A DNA stretch of 16,829 nt from CAZXMB01 sp964641715 (GTDB lineage Bacteria > Desulfobacterota > BSN033 > UBA1163): assembly GCA_964641715.1 (NCBI GenBank), contig CAZXMB010000058.1:1-16829 (forward strand). The letters are read 5' to 3'. Positions 1 through 7,248 of the stretch are shown in pieces. Position 1 is the first letter of the stretch. Every line of letters begins with the position of its first letter. The translations under genes were made by a program, and so were the position numbers. The notes under the pieces were generated by a model that was not told the DNA's origin, made no database searches, and was given only the letters and a program-made list of their open reading frames with translations.

Positions 1-1
1 A

Positions 2-46
2 AATAACACTATACTGAGATAGTGACATGGAATGTTATTCTTTTTT
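2..46 (+). terminator. Possible AU-rich terminator of an upstream gene
   Basis: AATAACA at 2-8 is complementary to TGTTATT at 33-39. Inside the loop, CTAT (9-12) can pair with ATAG (19-22). A run of six T follows at 41-46. This could be a weak, AU-rich intrinsic terminator for a gene lying left of the window. The stem is poor in G and C and the window edge hides its context, so this is tentative. Confidence 0.25.
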
Positions 47-114
47 AAAATTTATTCTCCATTAACTCCGGTTTATTAGACGTATTGAAAGGAGATCGTC
101 AATTGAAAAAAAGC

Positions 115-143
115 TTGACAATCTTTATGAAAATCGGTATATA
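115..143 (+). promoter_or_regulatory. Sigma-70 type promoter for the HNH gene
   Basis: TTGACA at 115-120 is a perfect -35 box. It is followed after exactly 17 bases by TATATA at 138-143, a good -10 box. Transcription would start near 150, about 36 bases before the HNH gene. The match and spacing are strong for a housekeeping sigma factor. It is the only good promoter seen ahead of the HNH-HIT-lapA group. Confidence 0.7.
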
Positions 144-185
144 TCCCTAAAATCCAAAGGGAAAATTAAGTTTCTCATTCGATAT

Positions 186-710
186 ATGGAGTGGACGTTA
201 CTTCTCAATTCAACCTTTGAACCCCTCAAGGTAGTGAACTGGAAAAAAGCCATTATTATGGTCATCCTTGGAAAGGTGGAGGTTATAGAAGAATATGACC
301 GATTGGTCAGGGGCATATGTTTATCTATGAGACTTCCTGCAGTCATACGGCTGCACCGATTTATCAAGAAGAGGAGCCCCATTGTTAAGTTTTCCCGACA
401 AAATCTCTATATGCGGGATAGGGGAAAGTGCCAGTATTGTGGAGAACCATTTGATCCGGCAGAATTGACCTATGACCATGTCATCCCACGTTCAAAGGGA
501 GGACAAACTGAATGGACAAATGTGGTTACCTGTTGCACAGCATGTAATCTTAAAAAAGGTGGGAGGACTCCTGAAGAAGCAGGGATGTCTTTAATTAAAA
601 AACCCAAAGCTCCTATCTGGATCCCTCTGTTAAGTATGAGCTTAGGGATGGAAGAAACGCCCACTTCCTGGAGAGACTACCTTTATCTTAATCACGAATT
701 AACTTCGTAA
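186..710 (+). CDS. Stand-alone HNH endonuclease family protein
   Basis: Predicted 174-residue nuclease-fold protein. The C-terminal half carries an HNH (beta-beta-alpha metal) domain: a Cys pair C82-x-x-C85 and a second pair C117-x-x-C120 suited to hold a structural zinc, the DHVIPRSKGG stretch with D97-H98 (H98 the likely general base), and N112 in the WTNVV segment. The N-terminal part (LLLNSTFEPLKVVNWKKA) is typical of a widespread family of small bacterial HNH proteins of unsettled biological role. No methyltransferase, toxin immunity gene or phage gene lies beside it, so a restriction role is not supported. The start at 186 fits the family N-terminus, but the ribosome binding site is weak (AAAGGG lies over 20 bases upstream). 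It is driven by the promoter at 115-143. The fold is confident; the cellular function is not known. Confidence 0.85.
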   Translation: MEWTLLLNSTFEPLKVVNWKKAIIMVILGKVEVIEEYDRLVRGICLSMRLPAVIRLHRFIKKRSPIVKFSRQNLYMRDRGKCQYCGEPFDPAELTYDHVIPRSKGGQTEWTNVVTCCTACNLKKGGRTPEEAGMSLIKKPKAPIWIPLLSMSLGMEETPTSWRDYLYLNHELTS

Positions 711-743
711 TTTTTCATTGAATAATCAGCTTATCATGAAAGG

Positions 744-1271
744 ATGAAGAAAGAACCCATGAAATACCTCTGGGCTCCTTGGAGAATGGATTATATTTTA
801 AGTGGGAAAGAGAAGGGATGTATCTTCTGTCAAAAACCTCTGGAGGGGAAGGACAAAGAAAATCTGATCCTCCACCGGGGAAGATATACCTTTGTCATGA
901 TGAACAAGTACCCCTACAACAATGGTCATCTCATGATCGTTCCAAAGCGACATTGCGTTGAATTTGAAAACCTCAATGACCGTGAGATAAAGGAGCTTTT
1001 TTGCCTATTAAGAATATCCACCCGGGTCTTGAGGACCTCCCTTTCTCCACAGGGTTTCAATATCGGGATGAACATCGGAAAGGTGGGGGGGGCAGGGGAG
1101 GATCACATTCATTTTCATGTCGTTCCCCGTTGGAACGGGGATACCAACTTTATGCCGATTTTAGGGGAGACGAAAATCATCCCAGAATATTTAATGAATA
1201 CGTATGAGAAGCTCCGCACCACATTTGGACTCCACTTCCAGGAAAAGAAGAAAGGAGGGCGAAAGAAGTGA
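744..1271 (+). CDS. HIT family nucleotide hydrolase/phosphorylase (AP4A phosphorylase-like)
   Basis: Histidine-triad protein of 175 residues. The signature HIHFHVV occupies residues 121-127, with H121, H123 and H125; the middle or last His forms the nucleotidyl intermediate in this superfamily. The N-terminal LWAPWRMDYI segment, the C26-x-x-C29 pair (probable zinc site) and the NKYPYNNGHLMIVPKRH stretch place it with the bacterial branch that includes mycobacterial AP4A phosphorylase Rv2613c. A role in breaking dinucleoside polyphosphates or other nucleoside phosphate adducts is therefore likely, but the substrate cannot be read from sequence. A second in-frame ATG at 759 would begin the protein directly at MKYLWAPWRM, as in most relatives. 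AAAGG abuts the 744 ATG too closely to serve it well, so 759 is an equally good start. The 3' end overlaps lapA by 4 bases (GTGA). Confidence 0.88.
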   Translation: MKKEPMKYLWAPWRMDYILSGKEKGCIFCQKPLEGKDKENLILHRGRYTFVMMNKYPYNNGHLMIVPKRHCVEFENLNDREIKELFCLLRISTRVLRTSLSPQGFNIGMNIGKVGGAGEDHIHFHVVPRWNGDTNFMPILGETKIIPEYLMNTYEKLRTTFGLHFQEKKKGGRKK

Positions 1272-1573
1272 AATGGTTAAAAACTTTTTTTATCATGGCC
1301 ATCTTTATTTTTGTCATCCTCTTTTCGATTCAGAATAAAGGAGAGGTGATTTTGAGGTTTGGCCTCTCTCCCATATGGGATGAATATTGGGATTCGCCAA
1401 AGGTCCCCCTTTTTCTGATTGTCCTCTGCTCAACTTTTTTAGGGATATTGATCGGGGGGTTAAGTGACCTTTATCAACGCTATCAGCTCAAAAAGGCCCT
1501 CCGCCAAAACGAAAGAACCATCGAGAGATTAAGCAAAGAGGTTGAGTCGTTCAGGGGGATAAGCTCAAACTAG
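1268..1573 (+). CDS. LapA/DUF1049 family small membrane protein
   Basis: Protein of 101 residues with two hydrophobic segments, about residues 4-21 and 47-68, separated by a short loop containing RFGLSPIWDEYW, and followed by a charged tail (about 70-98) with coiled-coil character. This is the layout of the lipopolysaccharide assembly protein A domain family (LapA/YciS, DUF1049). In E. coli, LapA is an inner-membrane protein linked to LPS assembly through LapB and FtsH. No LapB homologue is visible here, so that role is carried over by family only. The GTG start at 1268 overlaps the HIT gene stop by 4 bases and has a good AAGGAGGG ribosome binding site at about 1252-1259, showing translational coupling to the HIT gene. 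Confidence 0.75.
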   Translation: MKWLKTFFIMAIFIFVILFSIQNKGEVILRFGLSPIWDEYWDSPKVPLFLIVLCSTFLGILIGGLSDLYQRYQLKKALRQNERTIERLSKEVESFRGISSN

Positions 1574-1602
1574 CCCTCTTTTTAGCAAAGAAAATTGAGA
1601 CG

Positions 1603-1640
1603 ATTGGAAAGGAGAGATACTCTTTCAATTATTTTCTTGC
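1603..1640 (+). terminator. Weak hairpin possibly ending the HNH-HIT-lapA transcript
   Basis: The arm at 1603-1614 pairs with 1620-1629 around the loop AGATA: ATTG with CAAT, AAAG with CTTT and AG with CT, with two single bulged G residues. A T-rich tract (TATTTTCTT, from 1630) follows. This could end the transcript about 30 bases after lapA. It is much weaker than the hairpin at 1686-1716. Confidence 0.3.
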
Positions 1641-1665
1641 ATTTCCTTTTAAATTATAGTATATA
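1637..1665 (+). promoter_or_regulatory. Probable promoter of the rimP-nusA-infB operon
   Basis: TTGCAT at 1637-1642 (4 of 6 matches to the -35 consensus) is followed after 17 bases by TATATA at 1660-1665, in very AT-rich surroundings. The start of transcription would fall near 1672. It is the best promoter in the 173-base gap before rimP. Notably, it lies upstream of the strong terminator hairpin at 1686-1716, so rimP transcripts started here must read through that hairpin. Confidence 0.5.
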
Positions 1666-1685
1666 AATAATAAATCGGTCTGCTG

Positions 1686-1716
1686 AAAAAGCGGGCAAAA
1701 AGCCCGCTTTTTTTTT
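1686..1716 (+). terminator. Strong intrinsic terminator hairpin in the rimP leader
   Basis: GCGGGC (1691-1696) and GCCCGC (1702-1707) form a perfect 6-bp GC stem around the loop AAAAA. The stem can be extended by A-T pairs from 1686-1690, and nine T follow at 1708-1716. This is a textbook Rho-independent terminator. It either ends read-through from lapA or acts as an attenuator of the rimP operon, since no promoter fits in the 30 bases between it and rimP. Confidence 0.85.
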
Positions 1717-1746
1717 AAAGCACCCGGTTTAAAGTGGGATGATAGG

Positions 1747-2205
1747 ATGTCAACAGAGATCAGGGATCGTATAAAAACCCTCATTAACCCCATTCTTTTA
1801 AATCAAGGGATGGAACTGGTCGAGATTGAATATCGAAGAGAGGCAAGAGGGGTGGTTCTCCGTCTTTATATTGATAAAGAGGGGGGGGTAACCCTTGAAG
1901 ACTGCACCAGAGTCAGCCAGGAGGTGGGAAGAATATTGGATGTGGAAGACCTCATCACGGTCCCTTATGCATTGGAGGTGTCTTCCCCTGGTTTAACCCG
2001 GCCATTAAAGAGTGAGAAAGATTTTAAAAAGGTTCAAGACCGTTTGATTAAGGTGAGAACTTTCGAACCTGTGATGAACCGAAGAGAATTTAAAGGGAAA
2101 CTGACGGCGGTTTCGGACCGGGAGATTGAAATACTAATAGATGGGGAGGTGTTTCAAATCCCCCTCTCGAGTATCGCTAAAGCCCATTTAGAAGTGGAGT
2201 TTTGA
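1747..2205 (+). CDS. rimP: Ribosome maturation factor RimP
   Basis: 152-residue cytoplasmic factor needed for maturation of the 30S ribosomal subunit. The family hallmark YALEVSSPGLTRPL is at residues 74-87. It sits between the N-terminal alpha/beta domain (about 1-75, with the GMELVEIEYRREARG strand region) and a small C-terminal SH3-like barrel (about 90-152). Length is normal for the family. It is the first gene of the long operon and is followed after 10 bases by nusA, the classic rimP-nusA pairing. The ATG at 1747 follows GTGGGA at 1734-1739, a modest ribosome binding site. The region just upstream contains a terminator hairpin whose 3' arm could also pair with this binding site. Confidence 0.97.
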   Translation: MSTEIRDRIKTLINPILLNQGMELVEIEYRREARGVVLRLYIDKEGGVTLEDCTRVSQEVGRILDVEDLITVPYALEVSSPGLTRPLKSEKDFKKVQDRLIKVRTFEPVMNRREFKGKLTAVSDREIEILIDGEVFQIPLSSIAKAHLEVEF

Positions 2206-2215
2206 AAAGGAGAGA

Positions 2216-3700
2216 ATGATTATGCCATCCAATCTCAATTATGTGATTGAACAGGTGGGAAAGGATAAAGGGATTGATAAGAAGGTGATCATCGAGGCCT
2301 TGGAACAAGCCATTCTTACTGCCTCCAGAAAGAAATATGGGCATCAAGGTGAGATTGAGGTTCACTATAATGAAGAGATTGGTGAAGTGGAATTATTCCA
2401 ATTCAAACAGGTGGTGGAGGAGGTAAATGACCCTGCCACCGAAATCTCCCTTGATGACGCGAAGGAATTGGATAGTGAGGCACAGATCGGGGACAGCCTG
2501 GGGGTCAAACTCAATACTGACTTCGGTCGTATCGGTGCCCAGACAGCCAAGCAGGTAATCATCCAGAAGGTTCGGGATGCAGAACGGGAGAATATTTATA
2601 ATGAATTCAAAGACCGAAAAGGAGATCTGATCGGCGGGAACGTCCAGCGAATGGAGAAGGGGAATATCTATATTAACATTGGAAGGGCAGAAGCAGTTCT
2701 CCTTTCAAAGGAACAGATTCCCGGTGAGACTTACAGGCAGGGAGAACGGATCCGAGCCTATATCCTCGATGTTCAGAAGAATGCCAAAGGAGCACAGGTC
2801 TTCCTGACGAGAACCCATCCGGGAATTTTAATAAAACTTTTTGGGATGGAAGTCCCGGAGATTTCCGAAGGGGTGATCAAGATTATCAGTGCTGCCAGAG
2901 AGCCGGGGGAGAGAGCAAAGATCTCTGTTTTTAGTTCCAACCGGGATGTTGACCCTGTGGGGGCTTGTGTCGGGATGAAAGGATCGAGGGTGCAAAGTGT
3001 TGTTCAGGAACTTCGGGGTGAACGCATTGACATTATCCAATGGTCTCAGGATCAGGCCAAATATGTCTGTAATGCATTAGCTCCGGCAAAGATTTCAAGG
3101 GTCTATATTGATGAAGAAAATCGCCATATGGAAGTGGTTGTCGCGGATGATCAGCTTTCTTTGGCCATCGGGAAGAAAGGACAGAACGTCAGACTGGCTT
3201 CCAAATTAACAGGTTGGAAGATTGACATTAAGAGCGAATCCAAGATGGAGAAGATATCGGTTGAGATCTTAGAGAGTTTTAAATCTCTCCCCCATATTGG
3301 AGAGGTGGCAAGCCGTATCCTTTATAATGAAGGATTCCGCTCGATTCAGGAGATTGCAGAGGTTGACCCTGAAGAGTTGGCCAGGGTTTTAGAGATCGGG
3401 AGGGAGAAGGCCCAAGAGATCGTTGAAAAAGCAGGTCAAGCCGTCCGGGAAGGAAGAAGTGAAGAAACCGAAGAGGTGAAACCCTCCTCTCCCGGAGGAC
3501 CGAATTTGGATGCAGTCACCCATATTTCGGGGGTGGGTGAAAAAACAGCCGAGATATTGAAGGCTCATGGCCTTCTGACTGTCCAGGATATTTTGAATAC
3601 GAATGTAGAAAAGCTTTCCGAACTTCAGGGGATCGGAACAAAGAAAGCAGAGAAGCTGATTCAATCTGCTAAAGAATATATGGAGAAAGGCAAGTCGTGA
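2216..3700 (+). CDS. nusA: Transcription termination/antitermination factor NusA
   Basis: RNA-polymerase-binding elongation factor controlling pausing, termination and antitermination; 494 residues. Domains in order: NusA N-terminal domain (about 1-125), S1 RNA-binding domain (about 134-200), KH1 with GMKG at 253-256, KH2 with GKKG at 319-322, and a C-terminal extension of helix-hairpin-helix-like repeats (about 350-410 and 430-490; GVGEKTAEILKAHG and GIGTKKAEKL are clear). The C-terminal repeats correspond to the acidic-repeat region of the E. coli protein and are joined by a short charged linker (about 411-430). AAAAGGAGAG precedes the gene. GGAG at 2209-2212 is only 3 bases from the ATG at 2216 but 9 from the ATG at 2222, so the true start may be at 2222 (MPSNLNYV). 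The stop overlaps the GTG start of ylxR. Confidence 0.98.
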   Translation: MIMPSNLNYVIEQVGKDKGIDKKVIIEALEQAILTASRKKYGHQGEIEVHYNEEIGEVELFQFKQVVEEVNDPATEISLDDAKELDSEAQIGDSLGVKLNTDFGRIGAQTAKQVIIQKVRDAERENIYNEFKDRKGDLIGGNVQRMEKGNIYINIGRAEAVLLSKEQIPGETYRQGERIRAYILDVQKNAKGAQVFLTRTHPGILIKLFGMEVPEISEGVIKIISAAREPGERAKISVFSSNRDVDPVGACVGMKGSRVQSVVQELRGERIDIIQWSQDQAKYVCNALAPAKISRVYIDEENRHMEVVVADDQLSLAIGKKGQNVRLASKLTGWKIDIKSESKMEKISVEILESFKSLPHIGEVASRILYNEGFRSIQEIAEVDPEELARVLEIGREKAQEIVEKAGQAVREGRSEETEEVKPSSPGGPNLDAVTHISGVGEKTAEILKAHGLLTVQDILNTNVEKLSELQGIGTKKAEKLIQSAKEYMEKGKS

Positions 3701-3963
3701 AGAAAGGACACATCCCAACTCGTATGTGTGTGGGATGCCGGCAGAAAAAGAGGCAATCCGATATGATCCGACTGGTATTAGACCCAGAGGGAGGGTTGTC
3801 TCCTGACAGAGGAAGGGGTCGAAGGGGAAGGGGGTACTATCTCTGTGCGGGTCTTACTTGTTTTACTATGGCCCGGAAAAAGAGCCGAATCGGACAGTTT
3901 CTTAAGAGGAATGGACTGATGACCTCTCTGATGGCGAGATTTTTAAATGAAGGATTGGAGTGA
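3697..3963 (+). CDS. ylxR: YlxR family RNA-binding protein (DUF448)
   Basis: Small basic protein of 88 residues. The family signature RMCVGCRQKK is at about 9-18, followed by an Arg/Gly-rich loop (GRGRRGRGYYLC) and a second Cys in GLTCF. YlxR proteins are found almost always between nusA and infB. They are thought to bind RNA or nucleoid-associated targets, and in some bacteria they influence transcription or RNase P; the exact role here is unknown. The GTG start at 3697 overlaps the nusA stop by 4 bases (GTGA). GAGAAAGG at 3684-3691 is a suitable ribosome binding site inside nusA. infB begins 12 bases downstream, so nusA, ylxR and infB look translationally coupled. Confidence 0.9.
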   Translation: MKKGHIPTRMCVGCRQKKRQSDMIRLVLDPEGGLSPDRGRGRRGRGYYLCAGLTCFTMARKKSRIGQFLKRNGLMTSLMARFLNEGLE

Positions 3964-3975
3964 GGAGGAAGACGA

Positions 3976-6561
3976 ATGGGGAAAGTGAAAGTCCTCGATC
4001 TTGCAAAAGAAGTGGGGATGGAGGATGACAAATTACTCTTAAAATTAAAGCGGATGGGTTTAAAGGTTAAGGATAAAAAGCCTGAGACACCTGAAAAGAC
4101 CACCGCTCGATCGGATGAGAAGGTCATTGAGAGGGATGCCGAAAAGGAAGTCATAGAAAAGAGGGTCAAGCCCACCATTATCCGTAGAAGAACGAGGACC
4201 ATTGAAGTCCAGGCAGCCACGCCCCAAGTAACTATCGAGCCTGAGGAGAAAAAGCCCAGGGTCGTTGTCCCCATAAAAGAGAAAACTGAACAGGAAGTCC
4301 GAGTCACAGAGGAGGAAGTTAAGAAAGAAGTTAAGGCCCCTAAAAAGAAGGAAGAGAAACCTGAGAAAAAACCGATAAGGGGGAGAAAGAAGGCAGAGGA
4401 GGGTCAAGTCCCTTCCGAACCTAAAATCGAAGCCAAACCTGAGGGAAAAGTGGAAGTTCCTCAAAAAGAGGTGAAAGCCGGAGTTACCCCCCCCGGGGTC
4501 TTTAAAGAGAAGAGAAAGGGACCGGAGATTGAAAAGAAGGAAGCTCAACTTAAAAAGATAGAAATCCTGGTTCCGAAAAAGATAGAAATCCCTGAAGAAG
4601 AGAAGGTGTCTCCCTATCCCCCAAAGAAGAAGGTGATCGGTAAAAAGAGAAGAATCATTGAAGAGAGGTTGCTGAAGGAAGAGGAATTCGAAGAGGCGGG
4701 AAAACCGGAAAAAGAATTGGAAACAGCCCCTCGGTCCTTCAGGCCGATGAAAAAGAAGATCGTTTTGAAAACCTCGAAGAAGACAGAGATCACTGTTCCC
4801 AAACCCATTAAAAGGATTATCCGTATTGCTGAAGTCATCTCCGTTGTCGATCTTGCGAAGAGGATGGGGGTGAAAGGGGGAGAGTTGATCAAAAAACTGA
4901 TGGATATGGGAGTTCTAGTCAGTATCAATCAGCTGATCGATGCAGATGTGGCCTCCCTGGTGGCGAGTGAGTTTGGATATGAGGTGGAAAGGACCTCGAT
5001 CGATCGCCAAGATCTTTTAGAGAGAAAGGAAGATTTACCTGAAGAGTTACGTCCACGGCCCCCTGTAGTTACCATCATGGGCCATGTGGATCATGGAAAG
5101 ACCATGCTTCTCGATGCAATCCGGAAGACGAATGTGGTGGAAGGTGAGGCGGGCGGTATCACCCAACATATCGGGGCCTATGACGTTCAGTTAGACCACG
5201 GTCGGGTTGTCTTTATCGATACACCCGGCCACGAGGCCTTTACCGCGATGAGGGCCAGAGGAGCCCAAGTGACGGATGTGGTTGTTCTGGTGGTGGCCGC
5301 AGATGATGGGGTTATGCCCCAAACCAAAGAGGCGATCGACCATGCTCGTGCGGCTAAAGTTCCGATCGTCGTAGCCATCAACAAAATAGATAAACCCAAC
5401 GCAAATATAGAAAAGGTGAAAAAAGACATTTCTGAGTATGGTCTGGTACCGGAACAATGGGGGGGAAATACCCTATTTGCTGAAATCTCAGCCAAACAGA
5501 AGATAGGGGTTAAGGATTTACTGGAATTGATCCTCCTCCAGTCAGAGGTATTGGAGTTAAAGGCAAACCCGAATAAACCTTCGAGAGGAACCATCATTGA
5601 AGCCAAATTGGATAAAGGGAGAGGACCCGTAGCCACCCTCTTGGTGCAGGAAGGAACCCTTAAAATAGGGGATGTCTTCATTGCAGGCTCCCATTATGGT
5701 AGGGTAAGGGCGATGTTAAACGACCGGGGCCAGAAGATCGAAGAGGCGGGGCCTTCAATCCCTGTAGAAGTTGTGGGTTTCTCAGATGTTCCGGAGGCAG
5801 GTGAGCCATTCATCGTCGTGACAGAAGAAAGGATGGCCAAACAGATCAGCCTGTACCGGCAGGAAAAGACCCGGGCCAAAGAGCTTTCCAAACTGAGCAA
5901 AGTCTCCTTGGAAGAACTTTACGAAAAGATCAAGAAGGGAGAGATTAAAGAGCTCAATGTCATCATTAAAGCCGATGTTCAGGGATCGATCGAAGCGGTA
6001 AGGGAAGCCTTGGGAAAAATATCGACCGAAGCGGTCAAAGTCAATATCATCCATGATGCTGTCGGCGGGATCACGGAGACCGATGTTAATTTGGCCTCTG
6101 CTTCGAATGCTATCATTATCGGGTTCAATGTGAGACCGGGCCCGAAAGCTCAGGCTCTGGCAGAACACGAGGAGGTGGACATCAGAACCTACTCGGTCAT
6201 TTATGATGCCATCTCTGATATCAAGAATGCCCTGGAAGGATTATTGGAACCCACTTACAGGGAACACTTTTTGGGAAGGGCACAGGTGCTTCAACTCTTC
6301 AATATTCGTAAACTCGGGACCATTGCCGGGAGTCTGATCTTGGACGGGAAAGTAGTGAGGGGCTCTCATGCGAGGCTATTAAGGGACAACGTAGTGGTCT
6401 ATGATGGTCGTATCGGTTCGCTCAGACGGTTCAAGGATGATATGAAGGAATGCCCTCAGGGTCTTGAGTGCGGTATCTGGATCGAGAATTTTAATGACAT
6501 CAAACCCGGCGATATCATCGAATCCTATGAAATGGAGGAGATCCAAACCCGTCTGTCCTAA
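3976..6561 (+). CDS. infB: Translation initiation factor IF-2
   Basis: GTPase that brings initiator fMet-tRNA to the 30S subunit and promotes subunit joining; 861 residues. An IF2_N domain (about 1-35) is followed by a long Lys/Glu/Pro-rich linker (about 36-280), then a second IF2_N domain (about 284-340). The GTPase domain has G1 GHVDHGKT at 369-376, G2-region GGITQHIGAY at 393-402, G3 DTPGHE at 415-420, G4 NKID at 469-472 and G5 SAK at 505-507. The remaining beta-barrel and C-terminal tRNA-binding domains are complete. The residue after the P-loop Thr is Met377 where Ser is usual; this is a minor change. Start ATG at 3976 follows GAGGAAGACG. The linker has short near-repeats such as KKIEI-x-VP followed by KKIEIPEE. 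The gene order is the usual one. Confidence 0.98.
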   Translation: MGKVKVLDLAKEVGMEDDKLLLKLKRMGLKVKDKKPETPEKTTARSDEKVIERDAEKEVIEKRVKPTIIRRRTRTIEVQAATPQVTIEPEEKKPRVVVPIKEKTEQEVRVTEEEVKKEVKAPKKKEEKPEKKPIRGRKKAEEGQVPSEPKIEAKPEGKVEVPQKEVKAGVTPPGVFKEKRKGPEIEKKEAQLKKIEILVPKKIEIPEEEKVSPYPPKKKVIGKKRRIIEERLLKEEEFEEAGKPEKELETAPRSFRPMKKKIVLKTSKKTEITVPKPIKRIIRIAEVISVVDLAKRMGVKGGELIKKLMDMGVLVSINQLIDADVASLVASEFGYEVERTSIDRQDLLERKEDLPEELRPRPPVVTIMGHVDHGKTMLLDAIRKTNVVEGEAGGITQHIGAYDVQLDHGRVVFIDTPGHEAFTAMRARGAQVTDVVVLVVAADDGVMPQTKEAIDHARAAKVPIVVAINKIDKPNANIEKVKKDISEYGLVPEQWGGNTLFAEISAKQKIGVKDLLELILLQSEVLELKANPNKPSRGTIIEAKLDKGRGPVATLLVQEGTLKIGDVFIAGSHYGRVRAMLNDRGQKIEEAGPSIPVEVVGFSDVPEAGEPFIVVTEERMAKQISLYRQEKTRAKELSKLSKVSLEELYEKIKKGEIKELNVIIKADVQGSIEAVREALGKISTEAVKVNIIHDAVGGITETDVNLASASNAIIIGFNVRPGPKAQALAEHEEVDIRTYSVIYDAISDIKNALEGLLEPTYREHFLGRAQVLQLFNIRKLGTIAGSLILDGKVVRGSHARLLRDNVVVYDGRIGSLRRFKDDMKECPQGLECGIWIENFNDIKPGDIIESYEMEEIQTRLS

Positions 6562-6576
6562 GAGGAGGAAAATGAG

Positions 6577-6864
6577 ATGGTCATAGGAGTTTGCCAGCTG
6601 GACTTTCGGATCCCTGAAAACCACTCGCTTAAAGGGAAACGACATGTCCTCAGAAAACTGATCGACCGGGTGAAGCCTCGTTTCAATGTGTCTATCTCGG
6701 AGGTAGGAGATCATGACCTGTGGCAGAGGGCCAAGATCGGAATCTGTACCGTGGGCAATGACCGCCGGCATATCAATTCCAGTCTGGATAAGGTCATCGA
6801 TTTCATCGAAAAGATGAACCTCGCAGAATTGGTGAACGCAGAAATGGAAATCCTCACGGTCTAG
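6577..6864 (+). CDS. ylxP: YlxP family protein (DUF503)
   Basis: 95-residue protein of the YlxP/DUF503 family. The typical start VIGVCQLDFRIPENHSLKGK, the central ISEVGDHDLWQRAKIGI (about 40-56), and the C-terminal HINSSLDKVIDFIE segment are all present at normal length. Members sit between infB and rbfA in many bacteria and are linked to ribosome assembly or RNA binding by context. A firm biochemical role is not established to my knowledge. AGAGGAGGAA at 6561-6570 overlaps the infB stop and serves the ATG at 6577. An earlier ATG at 6572 meets a stop after four codons, which rules it out. Confidence 0.9.
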   Translation: MVIGVCQLDFRIPENHSLKGKRHVLRKLIDRVKPRFNVSISEVGDHDLWQRAKIGICTVGNDRRHINSSLDKVIDFIEKMNLAELVNAEMEILTV

Positions 6865-6885
6865 GTCCGCAGGGCATGGTGAAGA

Positions 6886-7248
6886 ATGGAAGGAAAACGT
6901 TCGGAGAAGGTAGCGGACTTAATCCGCAGGGAAGTTTCAGAGATGCTGGTCCGCTCCGTCAAAGACCCTCGAATCGAATGGGTGACCATCACCAGGGTGA
7001 TGGTCACAGAGGACTGCCGGTTAGCCAAGATCTACTTCAGCGTTGCCGGATCGCCTGAAGAGAAGGAGAGGTCAAGCCAAGGCCTCGAAAGTGCGAAAGG
7101 CTATATCCGGAAGGAGTTGGGGAGGCGCATTCGCCTGCGATATACTCCTGAAATTAAGTTTCAATTCGATCCCTCCATCGAATATGCCATTCATATGGAA
7201 GAGGTTTTCCAGGATATTCAAAGGGAGAAAGAGAAGGATGAGGGTTGA
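6886..7248 (+). CDS. rbfA: Ribosome-binding factor A
   Basis: 120-residue KH-like protein that binds the 30S subunit near 16S rRNA helix 1 during late maturation. Family features in order: VADLIRREVSEML (about 9-21), VKDPRIEWVTITRVMVT (about 25-41), AKIYFSV (about 47-53), GYIRKELGRRIRLRYTPEIKFQFDPSIEY (about 72-100, the KH-type core), and a short charged tail. It follows ylxP by 21 bases. The ribosome binding site is poor (AGGG lies about 12 bases upstream), so coupling to ylxP is plausible. Its 3' end overlaps truB by 11 bases, with no DHH phosphoesterase gene between them. Confidence 0.96.
   Translation: MEGKRSEKVADLIRREVSEMLVRSVKDPRIEWVTITRVMVTEDCRLAKIYFSVAGSPEEKERSSQGLESAKGYIRKELGRRIRLRYTPEIKFQFDPSIEYAIHMEEVFQDIQREKEKDEG

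Noticed and set aside
186..710. HNH protein as part of a restriction or antiphage system
   Set aside because: No methyltransferase, helicase, toxin-immunity or phage gene is adjacent. The neighbours are HIT and LapA family genes, so a defence role has no support here.
1001..1207. Alternative-frame open stretch inside the HIT gene
   Set aside because: It is a same-strand shadow of the histidine-triad coding region, with low-complexity Gly/Arg content and no start signal.
3837..4548. Long antisense open frames opposite ylxR and the IF2 linker
   Set aside because: They lie opposite confident coding sequence. Their Phe/Leu/Ser-rich translations mirror Lys/Glu-rich sense codons, and they have no recognisable domain or ribosome binding site.
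5187..5681. Antisense open frame of about 160 codons opposite the IF2 GTPase domain
   Set aside because: The sense strand carries fully conserved GTPase motifs. The antisense product resembles no family and arises from codon bias.
7043..7237. 65-codon upstream extension of truB
   Set aside because: It lies fully within rbfA in another frame and does not resemble the TruB N-terminus. ATG 7238 matches the family start.
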